Source of the DNA: Ricinus communis
Taxonomy: Eukaryota > Streptophyta > Magnoliopsida > Malpighiales > Euphorbiaceae
DNA: 64,000 nt
Reading direction: 5' to 3'
Assembly (NCBI RefSeq): GCF_019578655.1
Contig: NC_063258.1
Span: 26,230,802-26,294,801 of the forward strand
Positions 10,665 to 26,904 of this stretch are shown here, piece by piece; within the stretch, counting starts at the first letter, position 1; each line of letters starts with the position of its first letter. The notes below the pieces were generated by a model. That model did no database searches. It had not been told where the DNA came from and worked only from the letters and a program-made list of their open reading frames with translations. The translations under genes and the position numbers were made by a program.

Positions 10665-12721
10665 ATGGATAGAAATAGTCTGCAAGTTGTTCAACACAGA
10701 AACCATAGTGTGGCATTTTGTAATTCTGGTGTTAAGCTTGAGTTATTTGCTCGAGAGAATAATAGTGTTAGGAGAGATGTTTATCCTGCCCGTGGTTTAT
10801 TTGCTAGTGTTAATCAAGTAGGTAAGGGGTTTGGGATTTCCCCAAATCCTCCAAATTCATTAGAAAATGCTACAAACGCAAAATTTCCAGCTGCTAGTAT
10901 GCAGATGAAATTTGTTGTTATTGAGCCGGCTTTTCCGGTTGAGAGGACTTCTGAGCCAGTTATAGGTGAGGTATTGGAAGTAGTAGGAGAGAAAGAAGTG
11001 GTGAAGAAGAAAAAGAAAGCAAGTGGATTTAAATGGAAAATTAAGGTTGGAAATCAGGCATTGAGAAGGTTGATCAGCGGGGGAGTTGCTGGCGCCGTTT
11101 CGCGCACTGCTGTTGCTCCCTTAGAGACAATAAGGACCCATTTGATGGTGGGGAATTGTGGACATTCATCAATGGAGGTGTTTGATAATATTATGAAGAG
11201 CGATGGCTGGAAGGGCCTGTTTAGGGGCAATTTTGTTAATGTTATCCGGGTTGCACCAAGCAAAGCTATCGAGGTGTGTATTCTTGATTACTAATTTTAT
11301 GTTTACATTATCTTATCCAATGATAAGTATTCTTCTTTGTTGGGTGCTTTTTTTTGTTTTCTAGCTAGAAAATGGACTTACAAGACCACTCACATAATTT
11401 AACACTTTATTAGATAATGCTGCTGTTCCCCTTCTACTTGGTGTTTGTTGGGTGCTATTTTAATTGCTCAAATTGTTCTGTTTTTGGCATTCGAACAATT
11501 TGACTAACGGTTTCATCATATTTGGCATGTGTTTGGCTGTGGGTTGTGGTCCTTATAAAACCAACTCTTTTCTGGATGTTACTGTCTTGTTAGATTATGT
11601 TCTTAGGATGAAATAATTTTTTGGGCCTTTGAAGGGAGGGCAGTTTGTTTTGCAATTGTGATCCTGGAATCTTAATGGATTAAATTTTGGTGCTCCAGTT
11701 CCCTTCTTTTCTGTTTCATACGACTTGGGCAGACTGATAATAACATATCATTTCAAATTTCTGTCTATGACCTTTAGTACATGCGAGCTTGAATATTGCC
11801 GTTCCTGATTATGTGTTTGTGTGAGAAAACACCTGGTTTTGCATTGAAATGTTTGTCTTCCTAAAAAACCAAATTAGTCTATTACAACAACCTCTGTTAT
11901 ATTTGTTACATTAAATAGGATTTGAAGCTTTATTAGATCTGTTAGTTTTCTTATCAAATATCAGATGAATGTATTAACAATGCTTATGGATCCTTTCTAC
12001 AGTTATTTGCTTATGATACTGTCCTGAAGCACTTGACACCTAAACCAGGGGAGCAGCCGATTATCCCAATCCCTGCCTCATCAATAGCTGGCGCTGTAGC
12101 AGGAATTAGTTCCACGTTGATCACATACCCTCTCGAGTTACTCAAAACCCGACTAACTGTGCAGGTAAACTCATTGCTTGGAAGTCTTGATGAATTACAA
12201 CGAGAGATCTTTCCTTCTTATAAACTCAATTTCTTCAAATCTGCTTGCAGAGAGGAGTGTACAACAATTTTGTTGATGCTTTCTTACGGATTGTGCGAGA
12301 GGAAGGACCTGCTGAACTTTACAGAGGTCTCACCCCTAGTCTAATAGGAGTTGTCCCCTATGCTGCTGCCAATTACTTTGCTTATGATACACTGAGGAAA
12401 GCATACAAAAAGGCTTTCAAGAAAGAAGAAATTGGAAATGTCATGACTTTACTAATTGGATCAGCTGCTGGTGCATTCTCAAGTACTGCAAGTTTCCCAC
12501 TTGAGGTGGCTCGGAAGCACATGCAAGCAGGTGCTCTTAATGGGAGACAGTACCAGAACATGCTTCATGCCCTCGCGAGCATTCTTGAGAAAGAAGGACT
12601 AGGAGGTCTGTACAGAGGGTTGGGCCCAAGCTGCATGAAATTAGTTCCCGCGGCAGGCATTTCTTTCATGTGCTATGAGGCATGCAAGAGGATACTGATT
12701 GTGGAAGAGGAAGATTCTTAA
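10665..12721 (+). CDS. BT1: Brittle-1-type adenine nucleotide carrier (mitochondrial carrier family)
   Basis: Three exons: 10665-11273, 12003-12164 and 12251-12721. GT-AG introns fall between codons. The product is 413 residues. Residues 1 to about 130 are an organelle-targeting and linker region ending in a Lys-rich patch (VVKKKKKASGFKWKIK). Three carrier repeats follow, with signatures PLETIRTHLM (about 152), PLELLKTRL (about 246) and PLEVARKHM (about 340), each followed by a GLFRG, ELYRG or GLYRG-type half-signature. The best family match is the BT1 adenine nucleotide uniporter/ADP-glucose carrier group. Non-grass members export newly made AMP, ADP and ATP from plastids, and dual plastid/mitochondrial targeting has been reported. 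The membrane (plastid envelope or mitochondrial inner) cannot be decided here. The start is the first ATG of the long open exon. Confidence 0.93.
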
Positions 12722-13372
12722 CTTTTAAAAGGAGATGCCGTATTTTGTGAAGGTGCCCATGTTTGTAGCTTGGGAATGAAGAGGGAACCATACAGTGATA
12801 ATGAGAGTCTTATGACATTGACTCCGTTTGGTTTACTTATTTTATCTTAGTTAGGATTTAGTTTAAAGGATATCTTTTGAAGAAATGATATTAGTCGGTT
12901 CTTCAGCATCTAAAAGTTCCCCGGTTCATTCTTTTTCACAGAGCACGAGTTCAGTATGACTTTCTTCTGATGTAATAATATATATACATACAACAGATCT
13001 TGGCGAAGATTCAAAATGTCTGATTATACTTTACACTGCTTCCTCAACCAGGGGTGGCCTTTCTTTTTCACCTTTGTTGCTCAATAGAATGGCCATGACT
13101 GGATGAAACTAATTGGTTTCCTTTCAAGTTGGTAATTTTTGAATTATATAATTACTTAAGATAGGATTGTATCCTTAATGCTAGGCAACTTCAGTGTAAA
13201 AGAATACCTCGTCAGCTAGTGGGTGAGGGTGCCTCAATTTGCCAGCCAGTCTACAGACGTTGCAAGCATAATAGCATAATACTTTTTTAATCATAGAAGA
13301 TTGATATGGCACATCAAGAAGGGGAGAAAACATAGTAGTGATACGAGATGGCAAGGAACACCAGAATGGAGG
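12722..13372. other. 3' flank of the carrier gene
   Basis: No coding sequence is seen. The first 300 bases or so are the likely 3' UTR. The last bases before 13373 provide the left target-site copy of the hAT-like element. Confidence 0.45.
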
Positions 13373-14648
13373 CTAGGGCTGCAAATAAGCCGAGCCGCTC
13401 GCGACCTACTTAGAGCTCGGCTCGATAAAAGCTCATTTGAGTTCGGTTGTCAGGATAAATGAGCTGAGCTCGTCTAGTAGACGAGGCGAGCTCAAGCTTA
13501 GTAATGCTCGACTAGTCTAAGTTTGCGAGCTGGCTCATGAAGGAGCTCGCGAACTAGCTCATTAAAGAATTTAATAAATAAATAAACAGATAATATATTT
13601 TAATTGAAAAAATAAATAAATAAATAAATAGACCATAAAAATTTAATTTTTATTACATTAAAATAACAATATATACTAACAAATTAGATTTTAAATGTAA
13701 ATTCTTTAATTGAATAATTTTAGTGTTACGTAATCAAGTGTTAGTTTAATAACATTATTAATTAAGTTGGCATTTGATTATTATATTTAGTTATTATTAA
13801 TGTCTTACCAATTTACTTTTTATCTAAATTAATTGAAATAAAATAATAAAATAAAAATAATGTAGTTTTAATATATGATAAAGATAACTTAATTCAACCT
13901 AAACTACGTTATCTTACTGTAAGATTATGTAGTTTTAGTGTTGAATGAACAAGCATATATTATTTAAATGCTTAAAGATATTTGAAAAATTATAGTTTAT
14001 GCATTTATAAATTAACAAGACATGAGTAAATTTTTTACAATATGCTTAATGTGAAGCTTATAGATAGAATAAAGACTATTATAAATGATAATTATCTTTA
14101 GTGATTTTTGCAAATTGCATGATTTTTACAAAAATAATATTGCATTATCTTTAACGCTTTCAAAAATTACAAATTATTGCAAGCTGCATTATATCACTTG
14201 TTTTGTGACATTTTATTCTAATTTCATTTGTTGTATTCATGGAGTTTGTCGAACTCTTTATTTTTATCAAGAATTTGATTTAATTATTTTAGTTTTTGAA
14301 TTTATATATAAATTTTATTTTTGTGTATAATTTATTTATAATTCTAAAATTAACAGCTATATATTTGATAAAATCCAGCTTGTTTAACATACTTGAAATT
14401 GAGTAGAGCTCGAGCTTCATTTATTTATATAAGTACCAAGCTAATAATGAGTGGAGCTCGAGTTTAGCTCATTTATATATATTATCGAGTTAATTATGAG
14501 CCGAGCTCGAGCATATAAAAATTATAACGAGCCGAGCTCGAGCACTATAATATAAAATATTATCAAACTCGAGCTCTTAGTCAAATTTCTGCAAGCCGAG
14601 TCTAAACATTGAAAAACTCGACTCGGCTCAGCTCGTTTGCACTCCCTA
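13373..14648. mobile_element. hAT-like non-autonomous element with GAGCTCG-rich ends, copy 1
   Basis: The left end TAGGGCTGCAAATAAGCC and the inverse of the right end (TAGGGAGTGCAAACGAGC) form terminal inverted repeats of about 25 bp. Both subterminal zones (13385-13560 and 14400-14640) are packed with GAGCTCG/CTCGAGC motifs, and the middle is AT-rich and non-coding. The flanks carry an 8-bp direct repeat with one mismatch (AATGGAGG left, AATGGAGA right), the size expected for hAT transposases. A second copy starts at 63268. The superfamily assignment is inferred from target-site size and end structure. Confidence 0.75.
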
Positions 14649-15460
14649 ATGGAGAGGCATATTGGAACCTGGGTTGTGAGCCTACCGCACTCTTTCCCAG
14701 CAGGCACTCACAGCCCCATATTGCTCACATCTTTCTGTAGTTGCTGAGAGCATAAGATGCTAAAACTAGGGGCATCTTATAAGCCTGAAGAGAGAAAGGC
14801 GACGAATACAAAAAGGGTATATTACCTAGTCTACTTTGCTTGTATACCTTTTTGTCATGATTTGCAAGTTCTTGATGATTCCTCCTTCCGTTCCAATTTG
14901 GCGTAAGGTAGAAGATCAAAAGGACGATATGCTGATTGTTTTAGCTTAATAGCACTTGATTTGACCATATCTTGTACTGAAGAAAACTAGCTGAATTTAC
15001 CGCTTCCTCCATTTTGAAAAACGATGCGATGAGCAACTTATCAGATTGGCATTGCTTTGATGGCCTCCCCCTCACCATCAGGCAGTACTACTCGTGCTTT
15101 ATTAAATTTCTTAAAGGATATTTCTTAATAAAAATAAAAATAAACAAGTAGCCATGCATTTCAGGAAATAGAATTATTGATGTCTTGCATAGGAGACAAT
15201 AAGCAACAGCAGTAAACCTCGCCAAGAAGTACCCCATCACTCCCACAATGATGTTAGATCCAACAAACATACATGTGCCCGGCAGTGAGCAGAGTTAATA
15301 TTTGTTTTTGGTGCTCGCAACCACTGTTTTTTAGTTTTTCGACGGCCCTCTTAAGTCTAAAGCAAAGGTGTGGATTCTTTCCAGCCAGTTCATTCCCTAT
15401 AAGAACGTTAAAGAACAACACAAATGATAGTGATTTTAGGACAAAAAAGAGTACCAAATA
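14649..15460 (-). pseudogene. Possible decayed exons of unknown gene
   Basis: The stretch is less AT-rich than its surroundings. On the reverse strand it holds short protein-like blocks in different frames: a charged block near 15295-15400 (LKRAVEKLKNSGCEHQKQ) and a hydrophobic block near 15190-15260 (SNIIVGVMGYFLARF). There is no shared open frame, start, or clear splice pattern. It could be a broken gene or just 3'-flanking sequence of the Alba gene. I do not recognise the family. Confidence 0.2.
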
Positions 15461-15763
15461 ACAATTAGGGTTATGTCAATAGTGATTTGACAAGCACTGA
15501 AGATGAAACAACACTGACATCTCCATGTGGCTAAAAGCGAAGAAAGACTAAACTCAAAACATCAGATAACAAAATTGAATCTTGCATAGCACGCGGATTT
15601 TGTTTAGATTCCTCCAGCACAATAAAAATTTCACACCTATGAACCCATTCAAGATCACATCTCAAAGCACACCTAAAATCTAAGAAATGCACTAATTAAA
15701 TGTGATGATCAGTAGTAGTTCATAAAAAACAAATCCATTCAGATAATAGGAAACAACCCGATT

Positions 15764-17335
15764 TCAACTCTGCTCTTCACCATCTACAATATCTCTCTCT
15801 TCAGCAGCAGCTGCCATCAATTCATCAAAGTTTTCAGTCTTCCCCAGCAGTATCTCAATCTGAGGATGATCAAGGACATATATCAGTGTCACAATGTGAT
15901 TGGAAAATAAATAAATAAACACCAGTACAAAGAGAACTATTTCAAGTATAAATAAGTAGGAGGGAAACCAAATATTTGAAAATAAACAAGCGCTCCAGCT
16001 AATGAAGGAGCCGAAGTCCTTTAAATAATTGATGAGATATAAAAGGAAAAAAGGTAGTATTTATTCAAAATGGTGAATACATAATGGACCATTAAAGGGG
16101 ACATTGTGCAGCTAATTATGGTAAAATAGGTCTACTGGAGCATCCAAAATTAAGTATTAAACACACGCATCTCTTTACCTTAGCTTTCTGGACAGGCCGT
16201 CCTCTTGATTCATCTTTCATATCAACAGTGGAAGTCATGATTTCTGTACAGAGAATCAATTATATAAGAATCAGAACTTAAACAATTAGCTGAGACATGA
16301 ATATTTGATCAAAGACACACAATCTTACTCCTTTCAATAGCCAATCCATTGTTCTTCAGAATTTCAGCAACAGTCACAACAGTAGCAATAGCTGCAGACA
16401 TGATAGAACACACACATAGTAGTCGGCGAAAGTGCCACTAAATATTGGTTTATGAACACAGCAAAATACATTTCAATGACATTGGCATATGATATATCCA
16501 TAGGAAAAGAATTTCAACAAGCTAAAACCGGGTAAAAAAAGCACAGCTACATGCTTTCTGTTTGTTGATAATGATGATATAAAACACGAGATTTACAATA
16601 TAAACACAAAATTGTAGCAGTACGGCATACAATTTCCTAATATGAGAATCACCTTAATAACTACCGCAAGACGCTCACGCGGGGCGCGTGCGCGCACACA
16701 CACACACACAAACTCACACCCCTTGATACTATAAACAGAGAAAACATTAACTCACACCCAGACCCCATAATTCCTATAAACAGGGAAAACAATAACACTC
16801 TGTTCGATAGAGGATTTGAATTTGAGAAATAAATAGGGTTTATCAGGTTAGTTATTGGTAAAAATTATATAAACTAATAAACAAATATATGCTTATTATT
16901 GGCTGTAAGATATTGACATCAATGAAAAACATTGAAAAAAAAAAAACGGGAGCTTAAAAGAATAGCAATAAGCATTAAGATCTGAGCAAGTAATCTCATG
17001 TATATACCCATTCCAAGAGCAGACAGCTCCACCTCATTGTGCTGCTGCATATACCTCTGCATACCAAAAATTGAGCATACACCCATCAGAACTTAATTCT
17101 GTTTTATTTTTATTTTTTTAAGAAAAAAAAACAAACAAACAATTAAATTAGGTTAAGATGAAAAGGAAGTTATAAAATGAGAAAAGTCTAAAACCTAAAC
17201 AGAAAGAGAAATGACCTTGGCGAGATTGACATAGAAAAACAAGGGCTTTTTGGTGTTGGAGACTTGAATACGATTTTTCTTGTGTAGATCTCCTGCCAAG
17301 TTGATGTTGTTAACTCCCTCTGTAATTTCTTCCAT
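15764..17335 (-). CDS. Alba-domain nucleic-acid-binding protein (At2g34160 type)
   Basis: Five exons on the reverse strand: 17335-17216, 17056-17008, 16391-16329, 16243-16179 and 15859-15764. All introns are GT-AG and all phases join. The product is 130 residues, beginning MEEITEGVNNINLAGDLHKK. It is a single Alba domain: NRIQVSNTKKPLFFYVNLAKRYM, ELSALGMAIATVVTVAEILKNNG and MTSTVDMKDESRGRPVQKAKIEI. A short acidic tail (EERDIVDGEEQS) follows. It corresponds closely to the short plant Alba proteins, which bind RNA and DNA and are related to RNase P/MRP subunit Rpp25. Role in RNA metabolism or R-loop binding is known for the family, not shown here. A (CA)n tract sits in the second intron, and a double telo-box lies just upstream of the start codon. 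Confidence 0.95.
16683..16711. repeat. CG/CA dinucleotide tract in an Alba intron
   Basis: A GCGCGTGCGCGCA block followed by (CA)n, inside the intron between exons 3 and 2 on the plus-strand order. It is a likely length-polymorphic microsatellite. Confidence 0.7.
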
Positions 17336-17378
17336 TGAAGCTAACTAATTGATAAAGGAAACAGAATTTGGAAAACCC

Positions 17379-17393
17379 AAACCCTAACCCTAA
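17379..17393 (+). promoter_or_regulatory. Double telo-box in the leader of the Alba gene
   Basis: AAACCCTAACCCTAA lies 44 bp upstream of the Alba start codon, in reverse orientation relative to the gene. Telo-boxes are enriched at the 5' ends of plant translation and RNA-handling genes. Regulatory role is inferred. Confidence 0.5.
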
Positions 17394-18806
17394 CTCTAGG
17401 TTTTTTCACTTTTCGATGGTTGATAACAATAGATGAGATATAAAATAGTAGAAATGAATAAAAATTGAAAAAGAATAACAAACATAGGAGTTATCTATTT
17501 ATCTATAATCTATCTATTATCTATTACTCATAATCTATAACTTATAAAGTATATTCTATCTGTTTCTCTCTAATTACGATTATAATATATAAATAATATT
17601 AGCAAGATGGTACTGATTGTTTAATTAATTATTTATTAATTAATTTTATTAATAAGAATTTTATTACTATACGTCCAAAATCTATTAGAAATTCAACATT
17701 GTTTACCAGATAAAATTTTTTAAATTATTAAAATATAATAAAGGTTTAATAATTATATATATTATATAAATAATAAAAAAAATTAGCGGTTTGCTAATAT
17801 AAAAAAAGTACCTACTTATAATGTTAATTTCTTTTTAAATAAGAAAGATAAAAAATTACTAATTGAAAATGAAAAGGGATATTAAACTAGAAGAGATATT
17901 TATAATTTTAATAATCATAAATTTTATATAATAATAATAAATATGAGTACTATAGGAATTAATTGATTTTATTTTTATATTTTTTATATTTATATAATAC
18001 ATTTCGGTAATTTTTAAAAAATAAATAATATATAATATAAAAAATAAAAAACATTATTACAATACTTTTTGAGATAAAAAGATTAATTTTATATTAGAAA
18101 AAGAATGAAACGAAATATATATTAATCTTGGATCGAAAAAACCTACATACAGAAATAAGTTGTCGGTTAAGAAAGCTGCTTGATTACTCATACTCAATCA
18201 AAGGATCGAATATTAACAAGAAAATTAAAATTAAATGTAATAAATATTATAAATTAAAAGATTGAGCTGTAAATATATTATTTTTAAAATATAATAAAAA
18301 TAATTTATTAAATAAATTAACAAATTAATTTTTAATTGAAATTATTTTGATTTATTAGATAAAATTGTGCAACTCATATGATAGAAAATATGTTATGCAA
18401 TATGATATTTGAGTTGTTATGAATAGGATTAGAGCATAAATGAATAGTTTGAAGATGAATAATAGGTTAGCCCAAAGAAGCCTTTAATGAGGGCTAAGTG
18501 TAGATGGAGGCAAGGACAACATGTTTAGATAAGAACCAGTTTTTGAAGAGCTACTAAAGTGACAGTATTTTATAATAAAAAGGTGCATGAGATGGGTATA
18601 TATATATAATATTAAAAAATCTTAAAATTATTAATGTGTTGAGTTTTGAAAAATCTTAAAATAAGTAATTTTCTTGAAAAAATTTATATCGATAAAGTGA
18701 ATTATATGTTAAACTTAAACAATTAACTAACTAGGATAGATTTTCTTTAATATTCAAATTCACATAATTTCTACATTTGTTATTATAATTCTACATCATA
18801 ACTATA

Positions 18807-19998
18807 AAAGCATTCTCAATAGCAATTTTTATTTTAAAGTGTATAATTTTTATAATAAAAAACATCTTAGAAAATATTTAAATATAAAACATAAAATATT
18901 TTATTTAAATCTAATAGACTTTTTATATTTTATTCTTTGTTTTATTTTTATTTCTAAGAATATTAATAGTTTTAATTTTTTTCTTTTTAATTTCTACAAA
19001 TGAAAAACATGAATATGTATATATATAGTTTTAATTTTTTTCTTTTTAATTTCTACAAATGAAAAACATGAATATGTATATATATTAATTTTTGAGACTT
19101 AAAATTTTTTTGACACGAGTGTCTAATTTTTGACATGTAAGATTTTTATTTGGACATATGTACTTTTTTGACACATAGGACTTAAGATTAAGTGTAATTT
19201 TATAGATTTTTCTATTAATTTATTAATTAATAAGTTACATTCCTAATTAAGCACAGACTCTAATCCTACAAAATAATATATTGAATATATTTTAATATTA
19301 TATTAACGAATAAATAGTTTTCTAATCATATAATAATATTAATTTTATCCTAAAAAATAGTATATTTAATTATATTTTAATATTTTAATATTATAATTAA
19401 TAAATTAATTTTTTAATTAGATAATAATTCTAAGTGTAGAAAATAGCATCTTAAATTATATTCTTAGTATTATTTTAAATAATAAGTTAACTTTTAATTA
19501 TATAATAAATTTTTAATTTTAGAAATAGTAATGTCAATTATTGATATATTAATTTATATTATATTAAAACTAATTATAATAATTTTTAAATTAATTTTTA
19601 TATCATGTATTAATAAAATTTTAGAATTTTTTAAAAAATTAAGATATTTAAAAATAGTTAGTTTGCTGTTATTTTTTTAAAAAATTATAAATTAATATTA
19701 AATATTAAATATTTTATTAAATTATATCTATCAATTTAATTTTATAATTAAAGTAATAATAAGAGTCGTGCAACGCGCGGGTAATAATAAATATTAATTA
19801 AATAAAGTGTATAGAAACTTGTATTGTATTTATTAATTATATAGTATAGAGTAAAGTTTGGCTTTCCGTATGTAAAGAGTCAAATTGACTCTCTACTTTA
19901 TATTTAAAGAATAAAACATATACTGCAGTGTTATTTTATGATATGACTCTTTAAAATAAAAAATTTAACATATATAAAAAGTATATTGGAGATGTTCT
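18807..19998. mobile_element. Degenerate inverted-repeat element (GAGCATCTCCAAT-type ends)
   Basis: The left end AAGCATTCTCAATAGC and the inverse of the right end (AGAACATCTCCAATATAC) are related. They are followed on both sides by TTTTTATTTTAAAG and AT-rich sequence. GAGCATCTCCAAT-like ends are widespread in plant MITE-like elements. Identity is low and no target-site duplication is certain. Confidence 0.3.
18967..19084. repeat. 59-bp tandem duplication
   Basis: Two adjacent copies (18967-19025 and 19026-19084) starting TAGTTTTAATTTTTTTC and ending GAATATGTATATATA, with no visible mismatch. Confidence 0.93.
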
Positions 19999-21018
19999 AA
20001 TGAATAGATGTGAGGAAAAAAATCAAACTCAAATTGAAAAAATTAATTAATTGAATTGCTTGATTTAGTTTTAATCTCTTTTAAAAGGATTCAGTTAACT
20101 GGTTAAGTTTAAGTTTTAACAGTAAATTATAGTTTTATTGTTTAATTAATAAATATTTATATATAAATATAATTTCTCATTCAGTCTTTTAATCTTTTTA
20201 AATATTGAAATACTTATATATATTTTAAAAAACATTTTTTATCTTTTTCCTTCTACTCTCACATATTCTTGTTATAATTAAATATTAAATTTAAAAAAGA
20301 AAGCACAAAGTTGTTCGGCGGGTTTCCCGGTTGGGTTAGTAAAGGCAAGAAATATACCAATTAGCTTAATGCACATACGCAGGCAAGATACCACATGAAC
20401 ATTCTGTGCTCTGCTGTTGCCGGCATTAGACTAGCAATTCAGTGACAGTGATGGAGCAACCATTTCATAGCGCAAGAGGCCAGGATTTAAACCAAAGATA
20501 ACATATAATTGTATATTGGACTAGATCTATCAACAATTTAGACAGAAACTGAGACATTAAGTAAATTTTTTTACCAACAAAGGTACAAGCAAGATATGCA
20601 TCTCGCAAGTATCAACTTTTCAAATTTACTGAATTTTGATTCAATTTTTATTATCATTTGTTCCATCCTGAGACTATAACTGCTAAACAAGCTCTGTATG
20701 ATCCAGCTGACCTGAAGCTTTCAGACCCTGGACAAAAAAAGTTGTCTTAATGTGGACAGCTATTACTAAGTATCTGCACAATAGCAGCCAAAAAGAGAGT
20801 TCAAAACAAAAGTATATCTACTACCATCAAAATCACCAATAATGTGTCATCACCCACATATTTTGATAATTATATTTTTGTCAGCTCTATGTTCAAGCTT
20901 TGGTTAGTCTTCAGCAATCATCAACTTCTTTTCTTCCTTCATTTATCATATATCTAATTACTTTTATACTCACTAATATATATAGAGGTAGATATAGCCA
21001 AGAGAAGAAGATTCATTA

Positions 21019-25043
<4,025 letters not shown>

Positions 25044-26904
25044 GATGAGGAGGATGATGATGATAACAAAAAATGCAAGCAAAAATTATATATAAATATA
25101 ATATATTATATATATGTATATGTATATGTATGCGTTTGTATATATATATATGTATCGAGAGAGAGAGAGATGATAGTGGAGTTTGAACGTACAAATAAAA
25201 GTAATTAGTGTATGTAGAAAGCGTAGGGAAACGGGCTAGTTTTCTAGAAAAAAGCTGCAAAAATCCTAGTAATAGTAGCAGGAGTAGTAGTAGTAGGAGC
25301 GTCAATCACAACTCAACAACACCATTTTCAAGAATGGAGATTAATACAGAGACAGAGAGAGGAAGAAGGAGGCAAAAGAAAATTGCCATTTTCCAATAGC
25401 AGTGGAGATTTATGCCAGAGAATGGCAAATTTTGTATTTTTAATTTTTTCCTTTCGCACCAACGTCATTCGTTTCGCGTGCATAAACTTCTGTCTCTCTT
25501 TTCCGATACGAAATTACCCTTCTATGTTTTGCCTTCTAAACATTTTCCGTGATAGCGTCTTACTTAAAATAAATTTAAAAAAAAAAAGGATCAGACGAGA
25601 GAAAGGGGTACATCAGTGTATGTACGCTGTTGCAGGAGATTCTGCCACTGAAAATATCTGTGGGGTGGTGGGGATTATTGTACACGTGTCGGCTAGGGAG
25701 ACGAGCTGGTGGAAGGGGTAGAATTGAGAACGAGAGAAAGATATTTTGTGGGGTTGGAGATTGCCGATATATGTGGCCGAGTCGAGTTGGTGGTGGTGTT
25801 GATTATTATGATTCTGCTTTAATTACCTTAACAATATCAATAATAACAATGGACGTTTTGCCTTCCTTTTTTGTTTTGAGCCAGTCCACAACTAATTACC
25901 CCTTTTTTAACCTAAGGCCTAAATATTTTCCTTTTTTCATTTCATTATTAAAAGACTCTCTGATCGATCCTTACAATTATTGACTGTTTCATGATATAAT
26001 TAGATGTACTCCCGTCTTATTGGGCTAAATTATTTTTATTACAGCGAGAGTATCTTAATTTATAAAAAAGTCCAACCCTCTATGAAATATAAAAGAACAA
26101 TTAAATTAATTCTAAATGCAACATATTATTATTTTGTTAGAAATTGCAAAATGAAACATTTAGTTGCTTTTAATGGCATTCCATTGCATAGCAATAGTTT
26201 ATTGTTTCATTTGATAATGTAGAATGTCTTCCATTAAGTTTGTCTATTAGTAACTTCTATTTAGAATTATAGACTAATCAATTGTTAGATCCTCGTTCAC
26301 ACCATTCCTACTTGAGTTTAAAATCTCTTTCGATGTATTTTCTTTTTTCTTTCTTCATTAACTCTTGTATTTTCATTTTTCATGCAACTCGTCTCACTAA
26401 ATTTTATTCTCAAATAAACTTATATTAAAATATATCAAAATATATATATATTTTGAGATACATATAAAAAAGAAAAAAAAATACGGCAAAGTTAGATTGA
26501 TGAGCAAATATTAACACTATACTAATGCATAAACTTAATTTTAAAGTGAGAGGTTCTCAATATTTTGAGGTACTAAACTGTAAAGTTAAAATAGCTTATG
26601 AGAATTAACCCATTATAAACTATTAATGTCTAATTGGAGATGATTTTTTAAGAAAATTTTAGTTTTTAGAAAAATAAATCTTTTTTTATATAATTTTATC
26701 AAATTTATAAATATATTAAATTATTATTTTCTATTTAGATAAAATTTTAAATTTAAATAATAAATTTAGAATAAATAAAAATAACAATAAAACAGTTAAA
26801 GTTCCTTTTTAAAATTTAGTTATAATTTAGAAAATAAAAAAATTATTTTTTATTTTTATTTGAAAAAAAAAACACAATAAACATAGATTCTATTTTATAT
26901 CTTT
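25044..26904. other. Upstream region of the helicase gene and spacer
   Basis: The first 120 bases hold a (TA)n microsatellite with TGTA interruptions (about 25085-25155) and a GA run. A TAG/GTA trinucleotide run follows (about 25268-25300). Pyrimidine/purine-skewed sequence to about 25480 is probably the transcribed leader and promoter. No other gene is seen; bases from 26000 on are AT-rich. Confidence 0.4.

Larger units (their letters stand above)
17394..21018. other. AT-rich intergenic spacer with repeats
   Basis: No gene is seen. The spacer includes a TATC-type microsatellite (about 17490-17535), a degenerate inverted-repeat element (about 18807-19998) and a 59-bp tandem duplication. From about 20290 to 21018 base composition becomes less extreme and probably covers the helicase 3' UTR. 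Confidence 0.45.

Noticed and set aside
14085..14330. 81-codon open frame inside the hAT-like element
   Set aside because: Composition is purely AT-rich, there is no transposase motif, and the corresponding part of copy 2 differs by indels.
25044..25082. Hydrophobic 13-residue in-frame extension upstream of the helicase start
   Set aside because: The extension begins with TTG, not ATG, and family members start at the MSWA-type position, so it is 5' UTR reading through.
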